From Marinobacterium alkalitolerans (GTDB lineage: Bacteria > Pseudomonadota > Gammaproteobacteria > Pseudomonadales > Balneatricaceae), in the NCBI RefSeq assembly GCF_017776525.1, contig NZ_JACVEW010000002.1, positions 62,001 to 126,000 of the forward strand: a stretch of DNA of 64,000 nucleotides, read 5' to 3'. Both the position numbers and the translations under genes were made by a program. Positions 17,416 to 25,270 of this stretch are shown here, piece after piece. The notes under the pieces were generated by a model. The model had not been told where the DNA came from. It ran no database searches and saw only the letters and a list, made by a program, of their open reading frames with translations. Numbering within the stretch: position 1 is the first letter of the stretch; every line of letters starts with the position of its first letter.

Positions 17416-18384
17416 TCAGCTGGATACGGCCCAGAGGTCCGGCAGGCCGGGGTCCGTGCGCGCGATCAGGCGTTTGAGCAGCAGTTTCAGGGCCATGGCA
17501 TCGCCGGGACCCAGGGCTTCCACAATCTCCTCCTCGATGGCCTTGGCCTGTGCAATCTGGTGAAGAGAGGCATCGCGCCCATCCGCGGTCATGCGGTAGC
17601 GGCCCTGCTCAATCACCACATGCCCGCACTGAATCAACACGTCCATGTCGTCCTGATCCACGGTATAACCGGTGTAGGCGATGTACTCGTTGATTTGCGC
17701 CAGCGTGAGTCCGTCTCGAATACAGAGCACCGATAAAATAAAGAATTGGGCCTGCTCCAGTTGCTGCTCATCCAGCAGGGCCTGCAGTCGGTTGACCATC
17801 TGGAAGTGGGCTCGGCCCAGCAGGTAGCCCAGCAGGTCTTCCGTGTAGCTGCATTCGGGAGGTGGCTCGGCCTGAGTCAGGCGTACCTCTTCACGTGGCT
17901 TACGTGCGGTCAGGGCATACTGTCCACTCTGGAACACCAGCGGTGGCAGGTCGCTCTGGTCAAACCCCAGTACTTCACCGATAAAGATGATGTGATCTCC
18001 GCCGTCGTGCATAAATGCCGTGCGGCACTGGAAACGGGCGGTGCAGTCCGGCAGCAGCGGAGCCTCCGTCATGCCTTCATCCAGCTCCAGACCGGCAAAT
18101 TTGTCGTCTCCGCGAGACGCGAAGCGGCCGGACAGGGGTTCCTGCTCGACTGAAAGAACATGTACGTTCCAGTGCCTGGATTCTGAAAAGACCGGCAGGC
18201 TGTTGGCTGTCTTGGCCAGGCTCCAGAGCACCAGTGGAGGGTCCAGCGATACCGAGTTGAAACTGTTGGCGGTAATGCCGACACGGGTCCCATCGGCGGC
18301 AGTGGCCGTAATGATGGTGACACCGGTGGTGAAGGTGCCCAGTGCCGTACGAAAGGCTTTGGAATCGAAATTATTATTAGTCAT
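17416..18384 (-). CDS. hsaB: Flavin reductase of the 3-HSA monooxygenase, with a C-terminal regulatory-like domain
   Basis: 322 residues from ATG 18384 (MTNNNFDSKAFR). Residues 1-165 are a flavin reductase domain (FRTALGTFTTGVTIIT, ITANSFNSVSLDPPLVLWSL), which supplies reduced flavin to a two-component monooxygenase. Residues ~175-322 are an extra helical domain (LLGYLLGRAHFQMVNRLQ, QAQFFILSVLCIRDGLT, VLIQCGHVVIEQGRYR) resembling a MarR-type winged helix, as in the p-hydroxyphenylacetate hydroxylase reductase C1, where it is autoinhibitory. HsaB proper is about 190 residues. First gene of the operon ending with the MFS transporter, and the only reductase of this class near HsaA, encoded 23 kb away. 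Confidence 0.83.
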   Translation of the reverse strand: MTNNNFDSKAFRTALGTFTTGVTIITATAADGTRVGITANSFNSVSLDPPLVLWSLAKTANSLPVFSESRHWNVHVLSVEQEPLSGRFASRGDDKFAGLELDEGMTEAPLLPDCTARFQCRTAFMHDGGDHIIFIGEVLGFDQSDLPPLVFQSGQYALTARKPREEVRLTQAEPPPECSYTEDLLGYLLGRAHFQMVNRLQALLDEQQLEQAQFFILSVLCIRDGLTLAQINEYIAYTGYTVDQDDMDVLIQCGHVVIEQGRYRMTADGRDASLHQIAQAKAIEEEIVEALGPGDAMALKLLLKRLIARTDPGLPDLWAVSS

Positions 18385-18442
18385 GGTTGCCTCGGCTGGC
18401 CGGTGAGTCTGCATCGAGTATTGCAGTGGCCACAAGGGGCTT

Positions 18443-18461
18443 CATCGTCTTAATGGACTAA
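18443..18461 (-). promoter_or_regulatory. Island operator, copy 2a (upstream of hsaB)
   Basis: Minus-strand TTAGTCCATTAAGACGATG, a full match to the consensus core, 58 bases from the hsaB ATG and pointing towards it. AATACT lies about 20 bases downstream, a candidate -10. Confidence 0.7.
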
Positions 18462-18477
18462 GACTCGGGCACAGGTG

Positions 18478-18493
18478 TCGTCCGTCTGGACGA
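18478..18493 (+). promoter_or_regulatory. Island operator, copy 2b (upstream of the aldehyde dehydrogenase)
   Basis: TCGTCCGTCTGGACGA is a perfect 16-base-pair-spanning inverted repeat (six-base arms, four-base spacer), the most symmetrical member of the set. It lies 86 bases before the ATG at 18580, in the same divergent region as copy 2a. Confidence 0.65.
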
Positions 18494-18579
18494 GGTTTCC
18501 ATGGACGTTTGGCGGTAGTAATGTGAGCCTCATAAAAATAAGACAGCCGTTTCTGCGGCTGGGATGATTCAAGGAGACA

Positions 18580-20028
18580 ATGATGGCTGCAGCCGCAACG
18601 ACACCCGCCGGTATCCAGACTTTGCTGGATGCTCAGCAGCAGGCTTTTAATCGTGAAGGTGCTGTCAGTGCCGACACCCGCAAGGCGCGCATCCAGCAGG
18701 TGATCGACCTGCTGGTGGATCACTGCGATGCGCTGGCTGATGCCATGGGGCGCGACTTTGGCGAAGGGGCTGACGGCGGTCGTCCTCGCGCTTTCTCGAT
18801 CATGAATGACATCCTTGGCTCACTGGGCTCACTCAAACATGCCCGTGACCATCTTGAGGCCTGGATGGCGCCTGATCAGCGCACCCCTTTCCCGCCCTAT
18901 GATCAGTTGGGAGGGGAAGCACAGGTGCTGCACCAGCCCAAGGGCAGTGTCGGGATCATCGGTACCTGGAATGCCCCCCTGTTTACCCTGTTCAGCCCAT
19001 TGGCCTGTGCGCTGGGTGCAGGCAATCGCGCCATCCTCAAGCCTTCCGAGGTCGTGCCCGAAACAGCAGCTCTGGTTGCCGAGCTGGTCACTACCCACCT
19101 GGACCCGGAGGTGGTTGCTGTTGCCACGGGAGATGCCGAGATCGGCGCCGCTTTTGCCGGCTCTGCCTTTGATCATCTGGTGTTCACGGGCAGCACCGCC
19201 GTGGGGCGTAAGATCATGCAGGCAGCGGCACAGAACCTGGTGCCGGTCACTTTGGAACTGGGGGGCAAGTCTCCGGTCATTCTCGGCAAGGATGCTGACG
19301 TGGCCGAGAGCTGCCGTCGCCTGGCGATCGCCAAGGGCACTAACGGCGGGCAGATTTGTATCAGCCCGGACATTCTCTATGTGCCGGAGGCGGCGCTGGA
19401 GCAGGTGATCAGCGAGTTTACGCAGCAGTTTCGTGCCCTGTATCCGAGCGTAGAGGGCAATCCGGATCTGGTAGCAGCCGTTAACGCGTCGCATCTGGCT
19501 CGGGTGGAAGCCTGTCTGGATGATGCCCGAGAGCGGGGCGTTCGCCTGGTCTCAACGCACCCGGAAAGCACTGGCGCTACCCGCAAGCGTCCGGTCCGGC
19601 TGGTCATTAACCCCCCGGCCGAAAGCCGGATCATGCAGGAAGAGATTTTCGGCTCGGCCCTGATCGTCAAGACCTATTCAGCCATTGAGGATGTCATTGC
19701 GGATATCCAGAGCCGCTCCCGTCCGTTGGCGCTCTATTACTTTGGTCAGGATCGAGCGGAAGAGCAGAAAGTGCTCAGCCACACTCTGTCCGGTGGCGTC
19801 ACTCTGAATGACATCATGATGCATGCCGCCATGCATGAGGCACCCTTTGGCGGTGTGGGTGGTTCCGGCATGGGGCATTACCACGGTTACGAGGGCTTTC
19901 TGGAGTTCAGCCATGCCCGAACCGTTTTCCGTGCCCCCGAATACGATCCCCGTGGCGAGTGGGGCATGCTGCCGCCTCACCACGACCAGTTTGAAGCGAT
20001 GATGCGTGCACAGGTCACCAGGGATTGA
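18580..20028 (+). CDS. Aldehyde dehydrogenase (coniferyl-aldehyde-dehydrogenase class), candidate steroid side-chain aldehyde dehydrogenase
   Basis: 482 residues, NAD(P)+-dependent aldehyde dehydrogenase superfamily. Catalytic Cys is in NGGQICISPD and the general-base Glu in LELGGKSPVIL; GSTAVGRKIM is the cofactor-binding segment. The class includes coniferyl aldehyde dehydrogenases, with the C-terminal GGVGGSGMGHYHGYEGF. In bile-acid degraders an aldehyde dehydrogenase (Sad) oxidises the C22 aldehyde released by the side-chain aldolase; an Ltp2-type aldolase is encoded at 58.5 kb, so this gene is a reasonable Sad candidate. AAGGAG RBS. Start is one of two adjacent ATGs. Operon with the crotonase downstream. 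Confidence 0.82.
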   Translation: MMAAAATTPAGIQTLLDAQQQAFNREGAVSADTRKARIQQVIDLLVDHCDALADAMGRDFGEGADGGRPRAFSIMNDILGSLGSLKHARDHLEAWMAPDQRTPFPPYDQLGGEAQVLHQPKGSVGIIGTWNAPLFTLFSPLACALGAGNRAILKPSEVVPETAALVAELVTTHLDPEVVAVATGDAEIGAAFAGSAFDHLVFTGSTAVGRKIMQAAAQNLVPVTLELGGKSPVILGKDADVAESCRRLAIAKGTNGGQICISPDILYVPEAALEQVISEFTQQFRALYPSVEGNPDLVAAVNASHLARVEACLDDARERGVRLVSTHPESTGATRKRPVRLVINPPAESRIMQEEIFGSALIVKTYSAIEDVIADIQSRSRPLALYYFGQDRAEEQKVLSHTLSGGVTLNDIMMHAAMHEAPFGGVGGSGMGHYHGYEGFLEFSHARTVFRAPEYDPRGEWGMLPPHHDQFEAMMRAQVTRD

Positions 20029-20030
20029 TT

Positions 20031-20774
20031 ATGAGCATACTGGAACAGACTCAGGACCACGGTGTGCTGACACTGACGCTGAACCGAGCGCAGAAGCGTA
20101 ACGCTTTTGATCGCACGCTTTATGCTGAACTGACGGCGGCCGTGCAGGCGGCAGACCAGAGTGCCGAGGTGCGCGTGGTGCATCTCAGAGCAACAGGGGA
20201 TTGCTTCAGTGCAGGCAATGATATTGCGGACTTTCTGGCTGAGCCCGAATCCGGCCGGCGTACCGATCCGCCGCTGAAGCTCTTGCGCGCACTGCGAGCC
20301 AGCCGTAAACCGCTGGTGGCGGAAGTGGATGGCAAGGCCGTCGGCATCGGGGCGACCCTGCTGTTGCACTGTGACCTGGTGTACGCCAGTGAGCGTGCCG
20401 CGCTGATCTTTCCCTTTGTCGCGCTTGGGCTCTGTCCGGAAGGCGGCAGTACACAATTGCTGCCGCAGATGGCCGGCCATGTGAAGGCGTTCGAATGGCT
20501 GGTGCTGGGCGAGCCCTGCTCGGCGCAGGAGGCTGTCGAGGTTGGGCTGGTGAACCGTGTCTTGCCGCTGGCGGAGCTGGCAGCTGAGGCGGCCAGGGCG
20601 GTGAAACGGCTGGCGCAACTGGATGCGGAAGCGGTCCAGCAATCACGTCGGTGTTTGCAACGTGCCTCGGGCGAGCAGCTGGATGCGATCATGCAGGCCG
20701 AGATGGATCTGTTTGAGCAGTTGCTGGAGCGCGAACCGGCTCAGCAGGCATTGAATGCCTTTGTGAATCGCTGA
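20031..20774 (+). CDS. Enoyl-CoA hydratase/isomerase family protein
   Basis: 247 residues starting at ATG 20031, two bases after the aldehyde dehydrogenase stop. Crotonase fold: oxyanion-hole segments CFSAGNDIADF and VDGKAVGIGATLLLHCDLVYAS; PFVALGLCPEGGSTQLLPQ is the region that often carries the second catalytic Glu. The glutamate of bona fide hydratases at the CE(L/F)A position is replaced here (GATLLLHCD), so it may act as an isomerase or on an unusual CoA ester. Followed by a strong terminator. Confidence 0.8.
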   Translation: MSILEQTQDHGVLTLTLNRAQKRNAFDRTLYAELTAAVQAADQSAEVRVVHLRATGDCFSAGNDIADFLAEPESGRRTDPPLKLLRALRASRKPLVAEVDGKAVGIGATLLLHCDLVYASERAALIFPFVALGLCPEGGSTQLLPQMAGHVKAFEWLVLGEPCSAQEAVEVGLVNRVLPLAELAAEAARAVKRLAQLDAEAVQQSRRCLQRASGEQLDAIMQAEMDLFEQLLEREPAQQALNAFVNR

Positions 20775-20796
20775 GGCTGATCTTCCAGTAACACCA

Positions 20797-20821
20797 ACGG
20801 CCGCTGAATGCGGCCGTTTTT
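20797..20821 (+). terminator. Intrinsic terminator of the aldehyde dehydrogenase-crotonase operon
   Basis: ACGGCCGC (20797-20804) pairs with GCGGCCGT (20810-20817) around TGAAT and is followed by TTTTT. Confidence 0.85.
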
Positions 20822-20848
20822 GTGTGCGTATACGACAGTTTTTCAGCC

Positions 20849-20876
20849 AAAAAAAACCGGCCTCAATTGAGGCCGG
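20849..20876 (-). terminator. Intrinsic terminator of the DUF1329-DUF1302 operon
   Basis: CCGGCCTC-AATT-GAGGCCGG is a perfect eight-pair stem; read on the minus strand it is followed by eight T residues. It faces the preceding terminator across the convergent junction. Confidence 0.85.
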
Positions 20877-20914
20877 AAAGAATGAAGAAATGTTGTCGTT
20901 CGCGTATTACGTGT

Positions 20915-22429
20915 TTAAAAAGCGTACTTCACCGACAGAGACAGATTGTCGCGGTCGGACAGGGTGCGCTGCTTGTATTTCTCATCATCACCCACATCGG
21001 GATCGCCCATATAGGTCAGATACTTGACCCCGACCTGAACACCCGTGCGGTGTGTAAAATCGGCACCAATACTGAAGCGGTGATCACCTTCGCCGCCTAC
21101 ACCACCGGTAATGGTACGGCCACTGATCTGACGGGAGTAGGCCACAGGGACACTCAGGTCCCAGTTCTCGGTAACACCCGGGTAGCTCAGGGACAGGCTG
21201 CTGGAGAACGCCATGCCATGGTTTTTCCACATCAGGTCTTCAGTGGTACTGACGGTACCGAAGGGTGAATCAATACCCCTGGCTTCGACATCCAGAATAT
21301 CAACGTAAGACAGCTCAGCGGTCAGATTGACCGTGTCAGCCAGCCAGGAGCGGCCGAAGTTGACGATGGCATTCACGTTCGTCTGCAGAATATCGGAACG
21401 GGTTGGCATACCGTTGGACAGCAGGGAAGGGGCGCCCTTTTTGTAGGTCACTTCACCGGCAACCGAAGCCATGCCCAGACTGGTTGTCACTGTGGCACCG
21501 TAGAGTTCGACATCATCAAAGTAGCGAATGTTGTAATTGCCAGTGGTGGGGCCAAATCCCGTGATGTTGAACTCAGGCAGGGGAATCCTGTCATGGTAGT
21601 TCAGGTAATAGAGACCCCACTCGGTTTCAAGGCTGGTGCGGAAGCGTGTGCCCACACCCCACTGACCCATTTCATCAGGTTCCACGTCGCTGGTGCGGCT
21701 GTAAGAGCAGCTTGAGCCCGGCGGATTGGACAGGCAGGTCGCACCTTCACCGGTGGCTTCACCGGTTGCCAGATAAGTGCCGGGTTCGGATACCTGTGTC
21801 GGGTGCCAGTTGTATTGCGCGTGGGCCAGAATGGACCAGTTCGGATTCACTTCATACTGCATGGAGATCTGGTCTTCCGGCAGCAGAATATCCTTAACCT
21901 CTACGCCCGGAATGCCGGATTTGGTGCCATCTGACGGGCCCTGGGCCAGTGACATGCTGGGCATGAACAGCGCTTCGCCCCAGGCAACCACGTGCTTGCC
22001 GGCACGGATATCCAGGTAGCTGCCGTTGTCGAAGGCAAAGCTGGTGTAGCCGTATAAATCCAGCAGGCGGGTATAGCCGCCGTGATACTTCTCGGCTTCA
22101 TCGGTGAACTTGTTATCGTCCTGATAGACATCGTCGTAGAAAGTACTGGCCGACATGACCAGGCCTGAGTTGCCCTTGTGCAGGCGGCCTTCCATCAACA
22201 GGTTCAGGCGGTTGTTGATCAGGTCGCCCTGATCAAAGTTGCCGTTGCCGCTGCTGTCCAGGGCGGCATCCTGATCTTCCAGACGCACACCGGCGCCGTA
22301 ACTCAGGGTGCCTTTCCAGTCCAGAGTCAGGTCGTTACCCAGGTCGATGCTTTCGCCTGCCTGAGCGTGGGTAGCCAGGCCTGCACTGATTACAGCCAGG
22401 GCCAGCAGGTTCGGTTTAAATGTTTTCAT
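20915..22429 (-). CDS. DUF1302 outer-membrane beta-barrel-like protein
   Basis: 504 residues with a signal peptide (MKTFKPNLLALAVISAGLATHAQA). The rest alternates polar and aromatic residues in short strands separated by Asp/Gly-rich loops and ends in SVKYAF, the terminal Phe typical of BAM-inserted barrels. DUF1302 proteins are found next to DUF1329 in many clusters for hydrophobic substrates; a channel or porin role for steroid entry is plausible. It follows DUF1329 by 18 bases in the same operon and has its own terminator behind it. Confidence 0.85.
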   Translation of the reverse strand: MKTFKPNLLALAVISAGLATHAQAGESIDLGNDLTLDWKGTLSYGAGVRLEDQDAALDSSGNGNFDQGDLINNRLNLLMEGRLHKGNSGLVMSASTFYDDVYQDDNKFTDEAEKYHGGYTRLLDLYGYTSFAFDNGSYLDIRAGKHVVAWGEALFMPSMSLAQGPSDGTKSGIPGVEVKDILLPEDQISMQYEVNPNWSILAHAQYNWHPTQVSEPGTYLATGEATGEGATCLSNPPGSSCSYSRTSDVEPDEMGQWGVGTRFRTSLETEWGLYYLNYHDRIPLPEFNITGFGPTTGNYNIRYFDDVELYGATVTTSLGMASVAGEVTYKKGAPSLLSNGMPTRSDILQTNVNAIVNFGRSWLADTVNLTAELSYVDILDVEARGIDSPFGTVSTTEDLMWKNHGMAFSSSLSLSYPGVTENWDLSVPVAYSRQISGRTITGGVGGEGDHRFSIGADFTHRTGVQVGVKYLTYMGDPDVGDDEKYKQRTLSDRDNLSLSVKYAF

Positions 22430-22447
22430 GATGCATTCCTCGCTGGC

Positions 22448-23845
22448 TTAGTGGGCACGACGACGCAGTGCGGCCGGGGTGAACATTTCAGGGGTCAGGC
22501 CACCTGCATTGAGGATCGGGCCTGTGTCCAGATCCTGGAACAGGTTGTAGGCCACATAACCGCCAGTGGTCAGGTCATGGTAAAAGCTGTTGCCCGCGTG
22601 CCAGGCATTCATGTCGTAGGCGTAGTAGTAATTGACGAATGCATGGTTCACCAGCTCACCGCGGGTGTCGTAGTAGTCACTGATCACGCCATGCCAGGTG
22701 TCCTCATCGATGTAGAGGACACGCTTGCCATACTTGTGACGGTGGGTGTCTTTCAGCGTCCCTTCCAGTACCCACACACGGCGCAGTTCATAGCGCATCA
22801 GGTCCGGGTTGGGGTGGTTGGGTGTCAGGATGTCGTCATACGAGACGCTTTCCTCGTGCAAACGGTAGGGGTTTGCCGGGATGTAGATTTCTTTCTTGCC
22901 TTTCAGCTCCCAGTCGTAGCGTTCCGGCGAGCCGTTCATCAGGCGGTCCTGGTCGATGGTCATTTTGCCGGAGGTGCCTGCGGCCGGGGTGTCGAAACCG
23001 TACTCAGGCAGCTGACGCACGCGGCGTGTACCCGGGTTATAGGTCCAGGCCAGGCGCTGGCCCTGAGCGAAGTTGACCGGTTCGATGGACACGGTCCGCT
23101 TGCCCTTGTCACGGGTGGGCAGTCGGGTGCCGGTGTCGGAGTACGCCATGATCTCGCCGATCGGCTTACCCACATAGTCCGGGTGCGTCACGATGTTGAG
23201 ACCGGAGTAGGTAGTACGTCCCCAGGTCTGGTCACCGCTGGTATTCACTTCAGCCAGGTCACGCGGGGCCATGACTTCGGTGTAGGCGCGATAGGGGAAG
23301 TTGTGGTTGGCCAGCACCTGCATCGCCTGGGTGCGGTTATCACCGGACGGGATCGGGAAGGGAATGGAGCCCATCAGGGCCTTGAAGCCCATGCCGTCAT
23401 CCACCAGCTCTGCTTCAACGGCATTCTGCTTGGCCACTTCACAGATCTTGTCCGGATAACGGAAGTCACGGCGGCCCGGATAGACCGGGATTTCATAGGT
23501 ATCCGGGAAGCGCTTGAGCAGCGCGATCTGGCCTTCGGTCAGCTTATCCTGATACTGCTCCCAGTTCTGGCCGTTGATTACCAGTCGTGGCGTGTCTTCC
23601 GGGTAGGGGTCAATCGGGTGCTGGCCCACGTTGGGCTCGTAGTCGATTCCCGGCGGGGTGCCCAGCCATTTGCCGGAAAAGGGCGGAATGGTGCCCGCTT
23701 CATTGCCGGCGGCGACAGCGCCCATGCAGGTGAGCTCATTGCCCAGCTTGGCGGCTTCTGCGGGGGAAACCTTCGCATGGGCTGATGCGGACAGGGTCAG
23801 TGCGATAGAAGCGGCGAGTGGCTTCCACAGTTGCTGCTTTCTCAT
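22448..23845 (-). CDS. DUF1329 periplasmic/outer-membrane lipoprotein-like protein
   Basis: 465 residues with a signal peptide (PLAASIALTLSASAHA). The DUF1329 family is related in fold to LolA/LolB-like hydrophobic carriers according to family descriptions, which would suit shuttling a hydrophobic substrate across the periplasm. Visible family segments include GNEAGTIPPFSGKWLG, TWGRTTYSGLNIVTHPDYVGK and RVLYIDEDTWHGVISDYYD. First gene of the operon with DUF1302. Operator copy 3 lies 106 bases upstream; the leader carries GACAACAACAATAAAA. Confidence 0.85.
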   Translation of the reverse strand: MRKQQLWKPLAASIALTLSASAHAKVSPAEAAKLGNELTCMGAVAAGNEAGTIPPFSGKWLGTPPGIDYEPNVGQHPIDPYPEDTPRLVINGQNWEQYQDKLTEGQIALLKRFPDTYEIPVYPGRRDFRYPDKICEVAKQNAVEAELVDDGMGFKALMGSIPFPIPSGDNRTQAMQVLANHNFPYRAYTEVMAPRDLAEVNTSGDQTWGRTTYSGLNIVTHPDYVGKPIGEIMAYSDTGTRLPTRDKGKRTVSIEPVNFAQGQRLAWTYNPGTRRVRQLPEYGFDTPAAGTSGKMTIDQDRLMNGSPERYDWELKGKKEIYIPANPYRLHEESVSYDDILTPNHPNPDLMRYELRRVWVLEGTLKDTHRHKYGKRVLYIDEDTWHGVISDYYDTRGELVNHAFVNYYYAYDMNAWHAGNSFYHDLTTGGYVAYNLFQDLDTGPILNAGGLTPEMFTPAALRRRAH

Positions 23846-23951
23846 CTTGCCTCCAGATGTTTACCCGGCGGTCAGCCAGAATGGCTTCAGCGGGCGGCAG
23901 TGGGTTTTATTGTTGTTGTCAGTGCATTGTTTGGGATGAGGCTGCGGGAGA

Positions 23952-23970
23952 AATCGTCTAAAGAGACTAG
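23952..23970 (-). promoter_or_regulatory. Island operator, copy 3 (upstream of DUF1329)
   Basis: Minus-strand CTAGTCTCTTTAGACGATT, oriented towards the DUF1329 gene 106 bases away. AACAAT lies about 20 bases downstream as a candidate -10. Confidence 0.65.
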
Positions 23971-23999
23971 GCAGCAAATATTTTTGGACTACCGGTATA

Positions 24000-24034
24000 A
24001 AAAAGCGGCCCGAGCGCTGTGCACCGGGCCGCTT
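24000..24034 (-). terminator. Intrinsic terminator of kshA
   Basis: AAGCGGCCCG (24003-24012) pairs with CGGGCCGCTT (24025-24034); on the minus strand the stem is followed by a T-run. It lies 22 bases beyond the kshA stop. Confidence 0.85.
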
Positions 24035-24056
24035 AAAGGTGTGGGGCCGTGTCGTA

Positions 24057-25151
24057 TCAGTCCTGGGTGTAGGGCGGAATACCCTTGGGCACGTACACGC
24101 CTTCCACCTTGTCGAGGAACTCTGCCTTGCGGTCGCGCGGGTTGTAGAACTGCTTGTACCAGATGCGCGCCTTCATGAAGGGGCCGTCACTGGGAATAAA
24201 CATGCCGTTCAGGCAGGGTGCCTTGTTGGTCCAGACCTCAAAGTCCTGAGCAAAGGCCAGGCGGCTGGCTTCCTGGAACTGGGCAGCAGCAATCCGGTCC
24301 TCTATGGTTACTTCGGCATTGCCGTTCGGAGACTTCACCAGCAGGGCGTGCCAGACGTGCACGGAGCCATCCTCCACCGGAGTGTGGTTGATCATCAGGA
24401 TGGACTCGTAGTAACCGGTCAGGTGTGAAATCAGAACACCCGGGCCATGATACTTGGTAATCGTATGCAGGATGGGGCTGACGCCGTCATCGCCCACCAG
24501 CGTGCGGTGCGGGCCACACTGGCGCTGAATTGCCTGATGTCCCTTGAATTCGTTTTCGTAGCGCTGCACGGTGGAACCGTGGATCGGGCTCAGGTGGCCG
24601 TAGTCACAGATGTTGTCGACCACTTCCTGTTGGTGCTGTTCAAGAATGCCCAGATCATCGAATTTCCACTGCACCCAGGACGGATCGTCCCACTCCGGCA
24701 GGCTCGGGTGATCCCACTCCGGCTCGCCCCCTTCCGGGTCATGCCAGACCCAGATGGCGCCGAGGCTTTCCTTCACGGTCCAGGATTTCACACAGGCGGT
24801 CTTGGGGATCGGCCCTTCATGGTAGGGAATATCGTCACACTCGCCCTTATCGTTAAAACGCCAGGCGTGGTAGGGACAGCGGATGCTGTCGCCTTCGATA
24901 TTGGTGCCACCCCCGTCGATGATGACATAGGAGGTGTCATTGGGAGCCGCCAGGTGGGTTTTCATGTGCGGGCAGTAAGCGTCCAGCAGCACAACCTTGC
25001 CGGTGGCCTGGCCGCGGTAAAGCGCAAAATCGCGACCGAAAAAGCGCACGGCCAGAGGCTTGTGCGTGTTGATCTGGTCAGCAGTCGCAATCATGAACCA
25101 GCCGCGCGGGAAGGTGTAATCGCCGAGCCGGTATTCCTGGGATGTAGCCAT
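24057..25151 (-). CDS. kshA: 3-ketosteroid 9alpha-hydroxylase, Rieske oxygenase component
   Basis: 364 residues. The Rieske [2Fe-2S] site is C60-P-H62 and C92-P-Y-H95. The mononuclear iron site is in the sequence NICDYGHLSPIHG, with Asp and two His spaced as in KshA. HLAAPNDTSYVIIDGGG, RCPYHAWRFN and WVWHDPEGG fit the KshA class of Rieske oxygenases rather than aromatic dioxygenases. Hydroxylates C9 of 1,4-androstadienedione-type substrates, which triggers B-ring opening and A-ring aromatisation. Monocistronic, with its own terminator and operator copy 4 upstream. The reductase partner KshB is encoded at 42.7 kb. Confidence 0.92.
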   Translation of the reverse strand: MATSQEYRLGDYTFPRGWFMIATADQINTHKPLAVRFFGRDFALYRGQATGKVVLLDAYCPHMKTHLAAPNDTSYVIIDGGGTNIEGDSIRCPYHAWRFNDKGECDDIPYHEGPIPKTACVKSWTVKESLGAIWVWHDPEGGEPEWDHPSLPEWDDPSWVQWKFDDLGILEQHQQEVVDNICDYGHLSPIHGSTVQRYENEFKGHQAIQRQCGPHRTLVGDDGVSPILHTITKYHGPGVLISHLTGYYESILMINHTPVEDGSVHVWHALLVKSPNGNAEVTIEDRIAAAQFQEASRLAFAQDFEVWTNKAPCLNGMFIPSDGPFMKARIWYKQFYNPRDRKAEFLDKVEGVYVPKGIPPYTQD

Positions 25152-25215
25152 GGGAAACTCCTTGATCTTGTTGTTATCACCCGATTGATTCTGAATTTCG
25201 GGTCGGGCAGGGACA

Positions 25216-25234
25216 TACCCTGTTTGGACGATAT
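25216..25234. promoter_or_regulatory. Island operator, copy 4 (upstream of kshA)
   Basis: Plus-strand TACCCTGTTTGGACGATAT keeps the GGACGAT arm and a degenerate left arm. It lies 64 bases from the kshA ATG; its stronger arm points away from kshA, unlike most copies. Confidence 0.45.
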
Positions 25235-25270
25235 GGGTCGTAGAGCCTGATCTGCATCAATACAGGTGCT

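Noticed and set aside
22178-23785. Long plus-strand open frame opposite DUF1329/DUF1302
   Set aside because: It is the antisense of two well-supported genes in GC-rich DNA, has no RBS or recognisable domain and crosses a real gene boundary.
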